Assembly: GCA_964035545.1 (NCBI GenBank)
Contig: OZ037765.1
Location: 15,494,698-15,558,697, forward strand
Reading direction: 5' to 3'
Origin: Bugula neritina
Taxonomy: Eukaryota; Bryozoa; Gymnolaemata; Cheilostomatida; Bugulidae
DNA: 64,000 bases
Numbering within the stretch: the first letter of the stretch is position 1; each line of letters begins with the position of its first letter. Below the pieces are notes generated by a model. That model made no database searches, had not been told where the DNA came from, and saw only the letters and a program-made list of their open reading frames with translations. Positions 30,588-46,200 of this stretch are shown piece by piece. The translations under genes were made by a program, and so were the position numbers.

Positions 30588-33154
30588 AATATACAGAAAT
30601 GTAGTTTGACGTACTGAAACATACTTCAACATACTGAAATGTACAGCAACCTGCTGAAATATATTGCAACGTACTGAAATACACTGTAACATAGTCAATT
30701 ACACCGCAACAATCTGCAACATACTGAAATATGCTGTAACATATTGAAATACACTGCAACACATTGAAATAGACTGCAACATACTGCAACAAACTGCTAC
30801 ATACTGAAATACACCGTATCATATTGAAATACACTGCAACACATTGAAATATCCTGCAACACACTGAAACATACGGCAACATACTGAAATATACTGCGAC
30901 ACATTGAAATATACTGCAAAATACTGAAATATGCTGTAGCATGCTGAAATACACTGCAACACACTGAAGCATACTGTAATATACAGAAATGTACTGTAAC
31001 ATACTGAAACATAGGTCAACATACTGAAATGTACTGCAACATGCTAAAATATACTGCAACATACTGAAACCTATTGCAACATACTGAAATATGCTGCAGG
31101 AAACTGCAACATACTGAAATACACTGTAACATACTGAAATGTACTTCAACCTACTGAAATATACCTAAAATTATTGTAACATACTGAAACACACCGTAGG
31201 ATATGGAAATACACTGCAACACTTTGGAATATACTGCAACATACTGAAATACACTGTAACATACTGAAATACACTGCAACAGAATGAAATACACCTGAAC
31301 ATATTGAAATACACTGCAACACATTAGAATAAACTGCAACATACCTATATATACGGTAATATACTGAAGTTTACTGTAACACATTGAAAAACACTGCAAC
31401 TTACTGAAATGTACTGTAGCATACTGAATTACGCTGCAACTAACTGAAGTATAGTGTTATTTACGGAAATGTACTGTAACATACTGAAATATACTGTAAC
31501 ACACTAAAATAAACTGCAAAATACTAAAATATACTGTAACATACTGAAATATACTGCAACATACTGAAATACACTGCAAGATACTGCAACACACTGAAAT
31601 ACACTGTAACATACTGAAATACACCGCAACATACTGCAACATACTGACATACACTGGAGCATATTGAAGTACACCGCAACAGATTGAAATAAACTGCAAC
31701 ACACTGAAACATACGGCAACATTCTGAAATATCTTGCGACACATTGAAATATACTGCAGCATACTGAAATATGCTGTAGCATACTGAAATACACTGCAAC
31801 ACACTGAAGTATACTGTAATATACGGAAACGTAATGTAGCATACTGAAACACACGTCAACATACTGAAATGTACTGCAACATGCTGAAATATACTGCAAC
31901 ATACTTAAACCTATTGTAACATACTGAAACATACTGCAACATACTGAAATATACTGCAAGATACTGCAACATACTGAAATACACTGTAACATACTGAAAT
32001 ATACTTCAACATACTGAAATATACCTAAAAATATTTAAACATACTGAAACACACTGCAGGATATTGAAATACACTGCAACACTTTGAAATATGCTGCAAC
32101 ATACCGAAATATATGGTAACCTACTGAAATATACTGCGACACATTGAAATATACTGCAACTTACTGAAATATGCTGTAGCATACTGAAACACACTGCAAC
32201 ACACTGGAGTAAACTGTAATATACAGAAACGTACTGTAGCATACTCAAACACACTGCAACACACTGGAGTAAACTGTAAAATACAGAAATGCACTGAAAA
32301 ATACCGAAACATACTTCAACATACTAAAATGTACTGCAACATGCTGAAATTTACTGCAACACACTGAATTACACTGCAACATATTGAAATACACTGCAAC
32401 GTACTGCAACATGCTGAAATGTACTGCAACATACTGAAATACACTGTAACATATTGAAATACACTGCAACACATTGAAGCATACTGCAACACACTGAAAC
32501 ATCTGGCAACACACTCACATATACAGCGACACATTGAAAGATACTGCAACATACTGAAATATGCTGTAGCATACTGAAATACACTGCAACACACTGAAGT
32601 ATACTGTAATATACAGAAACGTACTGTAACACACTGAAACACACGTCAACATACTGAATTGTACTGCAACATACTGAGATATACTGCAACATACTGAATT
32701 ATACTGCACCGTACTGCAACATACTGAAACACGCTGTTACATATTGAAATACACTGCAACACATCAAAATATACTGCAACATACTGAAACATACAACAAC
32801 ATACTGAAATATACGTTGAGATATACTGCAACATACCGAAATATGCTGTAGCATACTGAAATAGACCGCAACGCACTTCAGTATACTGTATTATACAGAA
32901 ATGCACTGTAACATACTGAAACATACGGCAACATATTGAAATGTACTGCAAGATACTGAAGTATACCGCAACAAACCGAAATATATGGTAACATACTGAA
33001 ATAGGTTGCAAACTACTAAAATATATTGCAACATATCGAAAAATACTGCAAATGTGCAACATAATGAAATATACTGCAAAATAGTGAAATATACGGCAAC
33101 ATACCGAAATATACTGCAAGATACTGCAACATACTAAAATACACTGGAACATAT

Positions 33155-35708
33155 TGAAATACACTGTAACATACTGAAATATGCTTCAAAATACTGAAAT
33201 ATACCTAAAAATATTTAAACATACTGAAACACACTGTAGGATATTGAAATACACTGCAATACCTTGAAATACACTGCAACATGCCGAAATATATGGTAAC
33301 CTACTGAAATATACTGCGACACATTGAAATATACTGCAACATACTGAAATATGCTGTAGCATACTGAAATACACTGCAACACACTGGAGTAAACTGTAAT
33401 ATACAGAAATGTACTGTAGCATACCCAAATACACTGTAACACACTGGAGTAAACTGTAAAATACAGAAATGTACTGTAACATACTGACGCCTACTGCAAC
33501 ATACTAAAATATACTGCAACATACTGAAATATACTGCAAGATACTGCAACATACTGAAATACACTGTAACGTACTGAAAAACACTGCAACATACTGCAAC
33601 ATACTGACATACGCTGTGACATATTGAAATACACTGCAACACATTAAAATATACTGCAACATACTGAAACATACGACAACATACTGAAATATACGTTGAG
33701 ATATACTTCAACATACCGAAATACGCTGTAGCATACTGAAATAGACTGCAACATTCTTCAGTATACTGTATTATACAGAAATGCACTGTAACATACTGAA
33801 ACATACGGCAACATACTGAAATATACTGGGACACATTGAATGATACTGCAACATACTGAAATATAAAGCAAGATTCTGCAACATACTGAAATACACTGTA
33901 ACATATTGAAATACACTGCAACACATTGAAATATACTGCAACACACTGAAACATACGGCAACATACTGAAATATACTGCGACACATTGAAATATACTGCA
34001 ACATACTGAAATATGATGTAGCATACTGAAATACACTGCAACACACTGAAGTATACTGAAATATACAGAAATGTACTTTAACGTACTGAAACATACTTCA
34101 ACATACTGAAACGTACTGCAACCTGCTGAAATATATTGCAACGTACTGAAATACACTGTAACATAGTCAATTACACCGCAACAATCTGCAACATACTGAA
34201 ATATGCTGTAACATATTGAAATACACTGCAACACATTGAAATACACTGCAACATACTGCAACAAACTGCAACATACTGAAATACACCGTATCATATTGAA
34301 ATACACTGCAACACATTGAAATATACTGCAACACACTGAAACAAACGGCAACATACTGAAATATACTGCGACACATTGAAATATACTGCAAAATACTGAA
34401 ATATGCTGTAGCATGCTGAAATACACTGCAACACACTGAAGCATACTGTAATATACAGAAATGTACTGTAATATACTGAAACATAGGTCAACATACTGAA
34501 ATGTACTGCAACATGCTGAAATATACTGCAACATACTGAAACCTATTGCAACATACTGAAATATACTGCAACATACTGAAATATGCTGCAGGAAACTGCA
34601 ACATACTGAAATACACTGTAACATACTGAAATGTATTTCAACATACTGAAGTATACCTAAAATTATTGAACCATACTGAAACACACAGTAGGATATGGAA
34701 ATACACTGCAACACTTTGGAATATACTGCAACATACTGAAATACACTGTAACATACTGAAACATACTGCAACACATTGAAATATACTGCAACATACTGAA
34801 ATATGCTGTAGAATACTGAAATACACTGCAACACACTTGAGTAAACTGTAATATACAGAAATGTACTGTAGCATACTGCAACACACTGCAACACACTGGA
34901 GTAAACTGTGAAATACAGAAATGTTCTGTAACATACTGAAACATACGTCAACATACTGAAATGTACTGCAACATGCTGTATTACACTGCAACATACTACA
35001 ACATACTGAAATACGCTGTAACATTTTGAAATACCCACAAGACATTGAAATATACTGCAACATACCGAAATATATCGTAACCTACCAAAATATGTTGCAA
35101 ACCACTGAAACATACTGCAACATACTGCAACAAAGTTTAATATACTGTAACACACTGAATTATACTGCAAGAAACTGAAATATACTGTAACACATTGAAA
35201 ACCACTGCAACATACTGAAATATGCTGTACCACACTGAAATACACTGCAACTGACTGAAGTATAGTGTTATATACAGAAATGTACTGTAACATCCTGAAA
35301 TAAACTGTAACACACTGAAATATACTGCAACATACTGAAATACACTGCAACACATTGAAATACACTGCAACACATTGAAATATACTGCAACATACTAAAA
35401 TATATGGTAAACTATTGAAATATACTGTAACACATTGAAACTTACCGCAATATACTGAAATACACTGCAACAAACTGAAGCATACTGTAATAAACAGAAA
35501 TGTACTGTAAAATACTAAAACATACGACAAACTACTGAAATATAATGCTACATACTGAAATACACTGCAACATACTGCAACATACTCACATGCACTGGAA
35601 CATATTAAAGTACACTGCAACACATTGAAATATAGTGCAACATACTGAAATATATGGTAAACTATTGAAATACACTGCAACACATTGAAATACACTGCAA
35701 CATACTGC
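33155..35708 (+). repeat. About 2.55-kb dispersed duplication, copy 2
   Basis: This is the counterpart of 25885-28440. A one-base loss near 35034 (ATACCCACAAG where copy 1 has ATACACTGCAAG) changes the offset from 7,270 to 7,269. It is one of few indels that is not a multiple of 10 bp. The longest open frame in the window (710 codons, minus strand, 33758-35890) lies over this copy. I regard it as a by-product of the repeat. Confidence 0.85.
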
Positions 35709-38700
35709 AACATACTGCAACATACTGAAATAAACCGTATCATATTGAAATACACTGCAAGACATTGAAATATACTGCAATATACCGAAATATATGGTAA
35801 CCTACCAAAATATGTTGCAAACCACTGAAACATACTGCAACATACTGCAACAAAGTTTAATATACTGTAACACACTGAATTATACTGCAAGAAACTGAAA
35901 TATACTGTAACACATTGAAAAACACCTCAACATACTGAAATATGCTGTTGCACACTGAAATACACTGCAACTGACTGAAGTATAGTGTAATATACAGAAA
36001 TGTACTGTAACCTACTGAAATGAACTGTAACACACTGAAATATACTGCAACATACTAAAATACGCTGTAACATACTGAAATATACTGCAACAAACTGCAA
36101 CATACTGAAATACACCGTAACATGCGGAAACACACTGCAACATACCACAACATACTCAAATACAATGTAACAGATTGAAATACACTGCAACACATTGAAA
36201 TATACTGCAACATACTGAAATATATGGTAAACTATTGAAATATACGGTAACACATTGAAACATACCGCAATATACTGAAATACACTGCAACACACTGAAG
36301 CATACTGTAATATACAAAAATATACTGTAAAATACTAAAACATACGACAACCTACAGAAATATACTGCTACATACTGAAATACACTGCAACATACTGCAA
36401 CATACTCACACACACTGGAACATATTGAAATACACTGCAACACATTGAAATATACTGCAACACACTGAAACATTCGGCAACATATTGAAATAAACTGCAA
36501 CATACTGAAATACACCGTAACATACGGAAATACACTGCAACACATTGAAATATACTGCAACATACTGAAATATATGGTAAACTACTGAAATATGCTGTAA
36601 CACATTGAAGCATACTGTAATATGCAGAAATGTACTGTAAAATACTGAAACATACGACAACCTACTAAAATATACTGCAAAATACTGAATTACACTGCAA
36701 CATACTGAAATATACTTCAACATACTGAAATAGACCTAAAAATATTGAAACATACAGAAACACACTGTAGGATATTGAAACACACTGCAACACTTTGGAA
36801 TATACTGCAACATACCGAAATATATGGTAACCTACCGAAATGTGTTGCAAACTACTGAAATATACTGCAACATACTCCTACATAATGAAATATACTATAA
36901 CACACTAAAATAAACTGCAAAATACTGAAATATACCGTAACATACTGAAACATGCTGCAACAAACTGAAATATACTGCAACATACCGAAATATACTGCAA
37001 GATACTGCAACATACTGAAATACACTGTAACATACTGAAACACACCGCAACATACTGAAATACACTGGAATATATTGAAATACACTTCGACACATTGAAA
37101 TAAACTCCAACTCACTGAAACATACGGCAACATACTGAAATATACTGGGACACATTGAAATATACTGTAACATACTGAAATATACTGCAACAAACTGCAA
37201 CATACTGAAATACACCGTAACATACGGAAATACACTGCAACATACTACAAGATACTGAAATACACTGTAACAGATTGAAATACACTGCAACACATTGAAA
37301 TATACTGCAACGTTCTGAAATATATGGTAAACTACTGAAATATACTGTAACACATTGAAATATACCGCAATATAATGAAATACACTGCAACACACGGAAG
37401 CAAACTGTAAGATACAGGAATGTACTGTGAAATACTGAAACATACGACATTCTACTAAAATATACTGCAACAACTGAAGTACACTGCAACATACTGAAAT
37501 ATACTTCAACATACTGAAATATACCTAAAAATATAGAAACATACTGAAACACACTGTAGGATATGGAAATACACTGCAACACTAGGGAATATACTGCAAC
37601 ATACCAAAATATATGGTAACCCACTGAAATATGTTGCAAACTACGGAAATATACTGCAACATACTGCAACATAATGAAATATACTATAACACACTGAAAT
37701 AAATTGCAATATACTGAAATATACTGTAACATACTGAAATATGCTGTAGAATACTGAAATACACTGCAACACACTGGAGTAAACTGTAATATACAGAAAT
37801 GTACTGTAGCATACTGAAAGACATTGCAACACACCGGAGTAAACTGTAAAATACAGAAATGTACTGTAACATACTGAAACATACGTCAACATACTGAAAT
37901 GTACTGCAACATGCTGTATTACACTGCAACATACTACAACATACTGAAATACGCTGTAACATTTTGAAATACACTGCAATACATTGAAATGTACTGCAAC
38001 ATACCGACGTACATGGTAACCTACCAAAATATGTTGCAAACCACTGAAACATACTGCAACATACTGCAACAAAGTTTAATATACTGTAACACATTGAAAA
38101 ACACTGCAACATACTGAAATAGGCTGTAGCACACTGAAATACACTGCAACTGACTGAAGTATAGTGTAATATACAGAAATGTACTGTAACATATTGAAAT
38201 AAACTGTAACACACTGAAATATACTGCAACATACTGAACAACACTGTAATATACTGAAATATACTGCAACAAACTGCAACATACTGAAATACACCGTAAC
38301 ATGCGGAAATACACTGCAACATACTACAACATACTGAAATACACTGTAACAGATTGAAATACACTGCAACATACTAAAATATATGGTAAACTATTGAAAT
38401 ATACTGTAACACATTGAAACATACCGCAATATACTGAAATACACTGCAACACACTGAAGCATACTGTAATATACAGAAATGTACTGTAAAATACTAAAAC
38501 CTACGACAACCTACTGAAATATACCGCTACATACTGAAATACACTGCAACATACTGCAACATACTCACATACACTGGAACATATTGAAATACACTGCAAC
38601 ACATTGAAATATACTGCAACATACTGAAATATATGGTAAACTGTTGAATTATACTGTAACACATTGAAACATACCGCAATATACTGAAATACACTGCAAC

Positions 38701-41228
38701 ACACTGAAGCATACTGTAATATACAGAAATGTACTGTAAAATACTAAAACATACGACAACCTGCTGAAATATACTGCTACATACTGAAATACACTGCAAC
38801 ATACTGCAACATACTGACATACACTGGAACATATTGAAATACACTGCAACACATTGAAATATACTGCAAGATACTGAAATATATGGTAAACTACTGAAAT
38901 ATACTGTAACACATTGAAGCATACTGTATTATGCAGAAATGTACTGTAAAATACTTAAACATACGACAACCTACTAAAATATACTGCAACATACTGAATT
39001 ACACTGCAACATACTGAAATATACTTCAACATACTGAAATATACCTAAAAATATCTAAACATACAGAAACACACTATAGGATATTGAAACACACTGCAAC
39101 ACTTTGGAATATACTGCAACATAGCGAAATATATGGTAACCTACCGAAATGTGTTGCAAACTACTGAAATATACTGCAACATACTGCAACATAATGAAAT
39201 ATACTATAACACACTGAAATAAACTGCAAAATACTGAAATATACTGTAGCATGCTGAAACATACTACAACAAACTGAAATATACTGCAACATACCAAAAT
39301 ATACTGCAAGGTACTGCAACATACTGAAATACACTGTAACATACTGAAACACACTGCAACATACTGAAATACACTGCAATACAATGAAATAAACTCCAAC
39401 TCACTGAAACATACGGCAACATACTGAAGTATATTGGGACACATTGAAATATACTGCTACATACTGAAATATAATGCAAGATACTGCGCCATACTGAAAT
39501 ACACTGTAACATATTGAAATACACTGCAACACATTGAAATATACTGCAACACACTGAAACATACGGCAACATACTGAAATATACTGCGACACATTGAAAT
39601 ATACTGCAACATACTGAAATATGCTGTAGCATACTGAAATACACTGCAACACACTGAAGTATACTGTAATATACAGAAATATACTTTAACATACTGAAAC
39701 ATTTGTCAACATACTGAAATGTTCTGCAATATGCTGAAATATATTGCAACATACTGAACTACACTGTAACATACTCAATTACACCGCAACATACTGCGAC
39801 ATACTGAAATATGCTCTAACATACTGAAATACACTGTGACATACTGAAATACACTGCAACATACCGCAACATACTGCAACATACTAAAATACACTGCAAC
39901 ACATTGAAATAAACTCCAACTCACTTAAACATACGGCAACATACTGAAATATACTCGGACACATTGAAATATACTGCAACATACTGAAATATAAAGCAAG
40001 ATACTGCAACATACTGAAATACACTGTAACATATTGAAATGCACTGCAACACATTGAAATATACTGCAACATACTGAAATACGCTGTAACATACTGAAAT
40101 ACACTGCAACATACTACAACATACTGAAATACACTGTAACCGATGAAAATACCCTGCAACATACCGAAATATACAGTAAGCTACTGAAATATGTTGCAAA
40201 CTACTGAAATATACTTCAACATGCTGCAACATAATGAAATATACTATACCACACTGAAATAAACTGCAAAATACTGAAATATACTGTAACATACTGAAAT
40301 ATACTGCAACATACTGAAATACACTGCAAGATACTGCAACATACTGAAATATGCTGTAACATACTAAAATACACTGCAACATACTGCAACATACTGACAT
40401 ACACTGGAGTATATTGAAGTACACTGCAACACATTGAAATATACTGCAACACACTGAAACATACGGCAACATTCTGAAATATCTTGCGACACATTGAAAT
40501 ATATTGCAGCATACTGAAATATGCTGTAGCATACTGAAATACACTGCAACACACTGAAGTATACTGTAATATACGGAAACGTACTGTAACATACTGAAAC
40601 ATACGTCAACATACTGAAATGTACTGCAACATACTGAATTACACTGCAACATATTGAAATACACTGCAACGTACTGCAACATAATGAAATATACTATAAC
40701 ACACTGAATTAAACTGCAAAATACTGAAATCTACTGTAACATACTGAAACCTACTGCAACATGCTAAAATATACTGCAACATACTGAAATATCCTGCAAG
40801 ATACTGCAACATACTGAAATACACTGTAACATACTGAAAAACATTGCAACATACTGCAACATACTGACATACATTGGAACATATTGAAATACACTGCAAC
40901 ACATTGAAATGTACTGCAACACATTGAAACATACGGCAACATACTGAAACATACTGCAACACATTGAGATATACTGCAACATACTGAATTATGCTGTAGC
41001 ATACAGAAATACACTGCAACACACTGAAGTATACTGTATTATACAGAAATGTACTGTAACATACTGAAACATACGGCAACATACTGAAATGTACTGCAAC
41101 TTTCTGAAATTTACCTCAACAAACCGAAATATATGTTAACATAGTGAAATAGGTTGCAAACTACTAAAATATACCGCAACATATCGAAAAATACTGCAAA
41201 TGTGCAACATAATGAAATATACTGCAAC

Positions 41229-41240
41229 AACTTAAAAGTT
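41229..41240. repeat. Non-unit marker AACTTAAAAGTT, copy 6
   Basis: This is the most distant copy, 20.5 kb from copy 5. Its right flank has GTATGATACATA, as in copy 1. The surrounding cassette can still be recognised but has more substitutions than the 8.6-20.7 kb copies. Confidence 0.75.
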
Positions 41241-42547
41241 ACTGTATGATACATAAATATACTCAAACATACTGAAACATGCTGCAACATATTTAAATAT
41301 ACCGGAACATAGTGAAATATACCTAAAAATGTTGAAAGATACTGAAGCACACTGTAGGATATTGAAATACACTGCAACACTTTGGAATACACTGCAACAT
41401 ACCGAAATAAATGGTAACCTACTGAAATATGTTGGAAACTACTGAAACATACTGCAACATTTTGCAACATAATGAAATATACTATAACACACTGAATTAA
41501 ACTGCATAATAATGAAATATACTGTAACATACTGAAACCTACTGCAACATGCTGAAATATACTGCAACATACTGAAATATACTGCAAGATATTGCAACAT
41601 ACTGAAATACACTGTAACATATTGAAATACACTTCAACACGTTGAAACATACTGCAACACACTGAAACATCTGGCAACACACTCACATATGCAGCGACAC
41701 ATTGAAATATACTGCAACATACTGAAATATGCTGTAGCATAATGAAATACACTGTAACACACTGATGTATACTGTAATATAGAGAAACATACTGTAACAC
41801 ACTGAAACACACGTCAACATACTGAAATGTACTGCAACATACTGAAATATACTGCAACATACTGAAACCTATTGCAACATACTGAAATATACTGCAACAT
41901 ACTGAAATATACTGAAATACACTGCAACACACTGAAGTATACTGTAATATACAGAAATGTACTGTAACATACTGAAACATAGGTCAACATACTGAAATGT
42001 ACTGCAACATGCTCAAATATACTGCAACATACTGAAACCTATTGCAACATACTGAAATATACTGCAACATACTGAAATATACTGCAAGATACTGCAACAT
42101 ACTGAAATACACTGTAACATCCCTAAATATACTTCAACATACTGAAATATACCTAAAAATATTGAAACATACTGAAACACACTGTAGGATATGGAAATAC
42201 ACTGCAACACTTTGGAATATACTGCAACATACCAAAATGAATAGTAACCTACTGAAATATACTGCGACACATTGAAATATACTGCAACATACTGAAATAT
42301 GCTGTAGCATACTGAAATACACTGCAACACACTGGAGTAAACTGTAATATACAGAAAAGTACTGTGGCATACTGAAATACACTGCAACACACTGGAGTAA
42401 ACTGTAAAATACAGAAATGTACTGTAACATACTGAAACATACGTCAACATACCTAAATGTACTGCAACATGCTGAATTACGCTGCAACATACTACAACAT
42501 ACTGAAATACGCTGTAATATTTTGAAATACACTGCAACATACTACAG

Positions 42548-43233
42548 CACAGGATAGTTAAGGGCATCCTCACTAGGAATATCATAAATTTCTTTCAAAA
42601 TGTAGTTCAGGTTCTTGAGTAATATTGCTCCGCGGGTGGCATGCGTGTTGCCTACTCGCATATGTTCAGCCTAAGATTAAACTACAGCCAATGAGCAGCA
42701 ACCTTCATTAGGGCTGCGTTATCTATCAACATTCCATTGTACATAAAAATAAACAAAGTACAAAGCAAGCTATTCATTATAGCCTGCCAGCTAGCAAGCG
42801 CGGCTAGTTTCCTATGAAAAAATATGGCATTTCCAGTGTATAAATCACCAATTTATGGGCAATCTAGCAGAGTTATTGGAAAATGAAAAAAATTTGCACT
42901 GGAGAAATATCTCAGGATTCCAGCAGTGCAATTTTTATTCAGATATCATCTTTTGCTGCTGAGATATTTTATTGGTACTGAAAAGTCAGCTTTTCTGGCA
43001 AAATTGGCCAAAACTGGGCAGTTTTTTGTCCATAACTTTGCAAAAAAGATGAAAATTGAAATTTCCAAAAAAGTTGCACTGGGGAAAAACAAGATCTACA
43101 ACATAGTTTTTAAATTTCGACTCTAGCACAATTAGGTGAGATTTTATTTTACTGGTACTGAATTCTTATATGATTACAATGCAAACCTCAGCAAGGCAGT
43201 TGCAGCTAAAAGGTTGCCCTCAACTATCCTGTG
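42548..43233. mobile_element. Non-autonomous DNA transposon (MITE-like), inverted copy with internal deletion
   Basis: This copy is 686 bp and the reverse complement of the element at 29832-30587. It has the same terminal motifs (CACAGGATAGTTAA at the left, CAACTATCCTGTG at the right). It lacks a central block of about 65 bp that contains the GCGCCAATAT...GAAGCGTGAAGTG sequence of the other two copies. The join reads GCTAGCAAGCGCGGCTAG near 42790-42810. The left flank ends in AG and the right flank begins AA, which fits an AA target duplication with one later substitution. Confidence 0.85.
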
Positions 43234-46200
43234 AACATACTGAAATACACTGTAACAGATTGAAATACACTGCAACACATTGAAATATACTGCAACCTAC
43301 TGAAATATATGGTAAACTACTGAAATAAACTGTAACACATTGAAACATCCCGCAATATACTGAAATACACTGCAACACACTGAAGCATACTGTAATATAC
43401 AGAAATGTACTGTAAAATACTGAACCATACGACAACCTACTAAAATATACTGCAACATACTGAATTACACTGCAACATACTGAAATATACTTCAACATAC
43501 TGAAATATACCTAAAAATATTGAAACATACTGAAACACACTGTAGGATATTGAAATACACTGCAACACTTTGGAATATAATGCAACATACCGAAATATAT
43601 GGTAACCTACCAAAATATATTGCAAACTACTGAAATATACTGCAACATACTGCAACATTATGAAATATACTATAACACACTGAAATAAACTGCGACACAT
43701 TGAACTATACTGCAACATAGTGAAATATAATGCAAGATACTGCAACATACTGAAATACACTCGACATACTTAAATACACTGTAACATACTAAAATACACT
43801 GAAATATACTGAAATATATGGCAACATACCTAAATATCCTGTAACAATCTGAAGTATACTGTGACATACTGAAGTCTTTTGTAGCACACTAAAATATACT
43901 GCAACATACTGAAATGTGCTGTTACATACTGAGACACACTGTAACATACTGAAGTACACCGTAACATACTCAAGTAAACCGTAAACTACTGAGGTATACG
44001 GCAACATACTGTAACATACATCAACAGACTGAAATATACATCAACAGACTGACATATACTGCAATATACTGAAAAATGCTGTAACATATTGAAATATGCT
44101 GTAACATACTGAAATAAACCGCAACATACTGAAATACACTGCAACATACTGAAATTAACTGCAACATACCAAAGTATATAGTGACATACTGAAATATACT
44201 TATACACAATCAAATATAGTGTAACATTTTAAAACAAACTGCAACACACTGAAATATACTGCAACATACTGACATGTACTGCTACATACCAAATAATACT
44301 GAAACATACTGGAATATATTGCAAAATACCTAAATATACTGTAACATACTGAAGTATACTGTAAAACACTGAAACATACTGTAACACACTGAAATATACT
44401 GCGAAATAGAAATATGCAGCAACATACTCAAACATACTGGAACATACTGAAGTACACTAGAACATACTGAAACACACTGCAACAAACTGAAATGTACTGC
44501 AACATACCAAAATAAAAAGTGACATACCGAAATACACTGTAACAAACTCAATTGAACCTTATACTTTGGAAATATACCGTAACATACTGAAATACACTGT
44601 AACATACCGAAATATACTGTAACCTACTGAAATGCACTGCAACATACTTGAATACACTGTGACATACTCATACTGACGTCTTTCGTAACACACTAAAATA
44701 TCCAGCAACATACTGAATTGTGCTGTTACATACTGTAACACACTGTAACATACTGAAGTACACTGTGACATACTCAATTAAATCGTAAACTCGTGAAATA
44801 TACGGCAAACATACTGCAACATACCGAAACAGACTGAAATAAACTGCAACCGACCGACATATACTGCAATATACTGAAAGACGCTGTAACATACTGAAAT
44901 ATGCTGTAACATAGTGAAATACACTGCAACATACTGAATTACACTGCAACATACTGAAGTACACTGTAACATACTGAAATTTACTGCAACACACTAAAAT
45001 ATATAGTGATATACTGAAATATACTTGAACACAATCAATATACTGTAACGTTTAAAAACATACTGCAAAACAAAGAAATATACTGTAACATGCTGAAATA
45101 TACTTATACACAATGAATTATACTGTAACACTTAAAAATATACTGCAACACACTGAAATATACTGCAACATACTGACATGTACTGCTACATACCAAGTAA
45201 TACTGAAACATACTGGAATATATTGCAAGATACCTAATCATACTGTAACATTCTGAAGTATACTGTAAAACACTGAAACATACTGTAACACACTGAAATA
45301 TACTGCAAAATGAAAATATGCAGCAACACACTCAAATATACTGGAACAAACTGAAATATACCGGAACATACTGAAATACACCTCAACATACTGAAACACA
45401 CTGCAACAAACTGAAATGTACTGCAGCATACCACAATATAACATGAAATACTGAAATATACTGATACAGAATCAAATATACTGTAATATTTGGGAACATA
45501 CTTTAACATACTGGAATATACTGAAATATACTCTAACACACTGATATGTACTGCAATATACTTTTATATGCTGTAGCATACTGAAATATGCTGTAACATG
45601 CCTAAATACACTGCAACACACTGAAACACACTGCAATATACCTAAATACACTGTAACATACTCAAATAAACCGAAAACGACTCAAATACACGGTAGCATA
45701 CTGAAATACACTAAAATATACTGAAATAGATTGCAACATACTTAGATATACTGAAACACACGGAGATAAACTGTAACACGCTGAAATATACTGCAATATA
45801 CTAAAAAATGCTGCACATAGTGAAATATACTGAAATATACTGAAACATACTGAAACATACTGATATACACTGTAAATTCTGAAATAAACTGTTATACACT
45901 GAAATATAGTGCAACATGCTGAAATATACTGCAACATACTGAAATATATTGAAATATAGAAATATGCAGCAACACACTCAAATATACTGGAACATACTGA
46001 AATATGCTGGAATATACTGAAATACACCTCAACATTCTGAAACACACTGCAACAAACTGAAATGTACTGCAACATACCAGAGTATAACGTGAAATACTGA
46101 AATATATTGATATAGAATCAAATATACCGTAACACCCTGAAATATACTACAACATACTTAAATAAACTGAAATATTCTGAAATATGCTGTAACACACTGA

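Larger units (their letters stand above)
30588..42547 (+). repeat. 10-bp/20-bp phased satellite field, left arm, segment 2
   Basis: The array resumes directly after the transposon with the same unit family and orientation. The first kilobase (30588 to about 31140) matches 26790-27370 with scattered changes, and 33155-35708 repeats 25885-28440. The stretch 39.9-41.2 kb is related to 10.8-12.2 kb. The AAATGTGC odd unit and the AACTTAAAAGTT marker recur near 41.2 kb. No gene is supported. Open frames lie mostly on the minus strand, and the plus-strand frame at 42042-42275 is a chance run of units lacking TGA. Confidence 0.94.

Noticed and set aside
42042-42275. Plus-strand frame of 77 codons against the usual direction (also 51531-51737)
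   Set aside because: They arise where several consecutive units lack TGA in that frame; they translate only repeat units.
42013-42585. Fusion of a transposon-end peptide (MIFLVRMPLTIL) to the repeat frame as a real exon (also 47653-47934)
   Set aside because: The transposon end happens to be open in that frame and simply runs into stop-free satellite.
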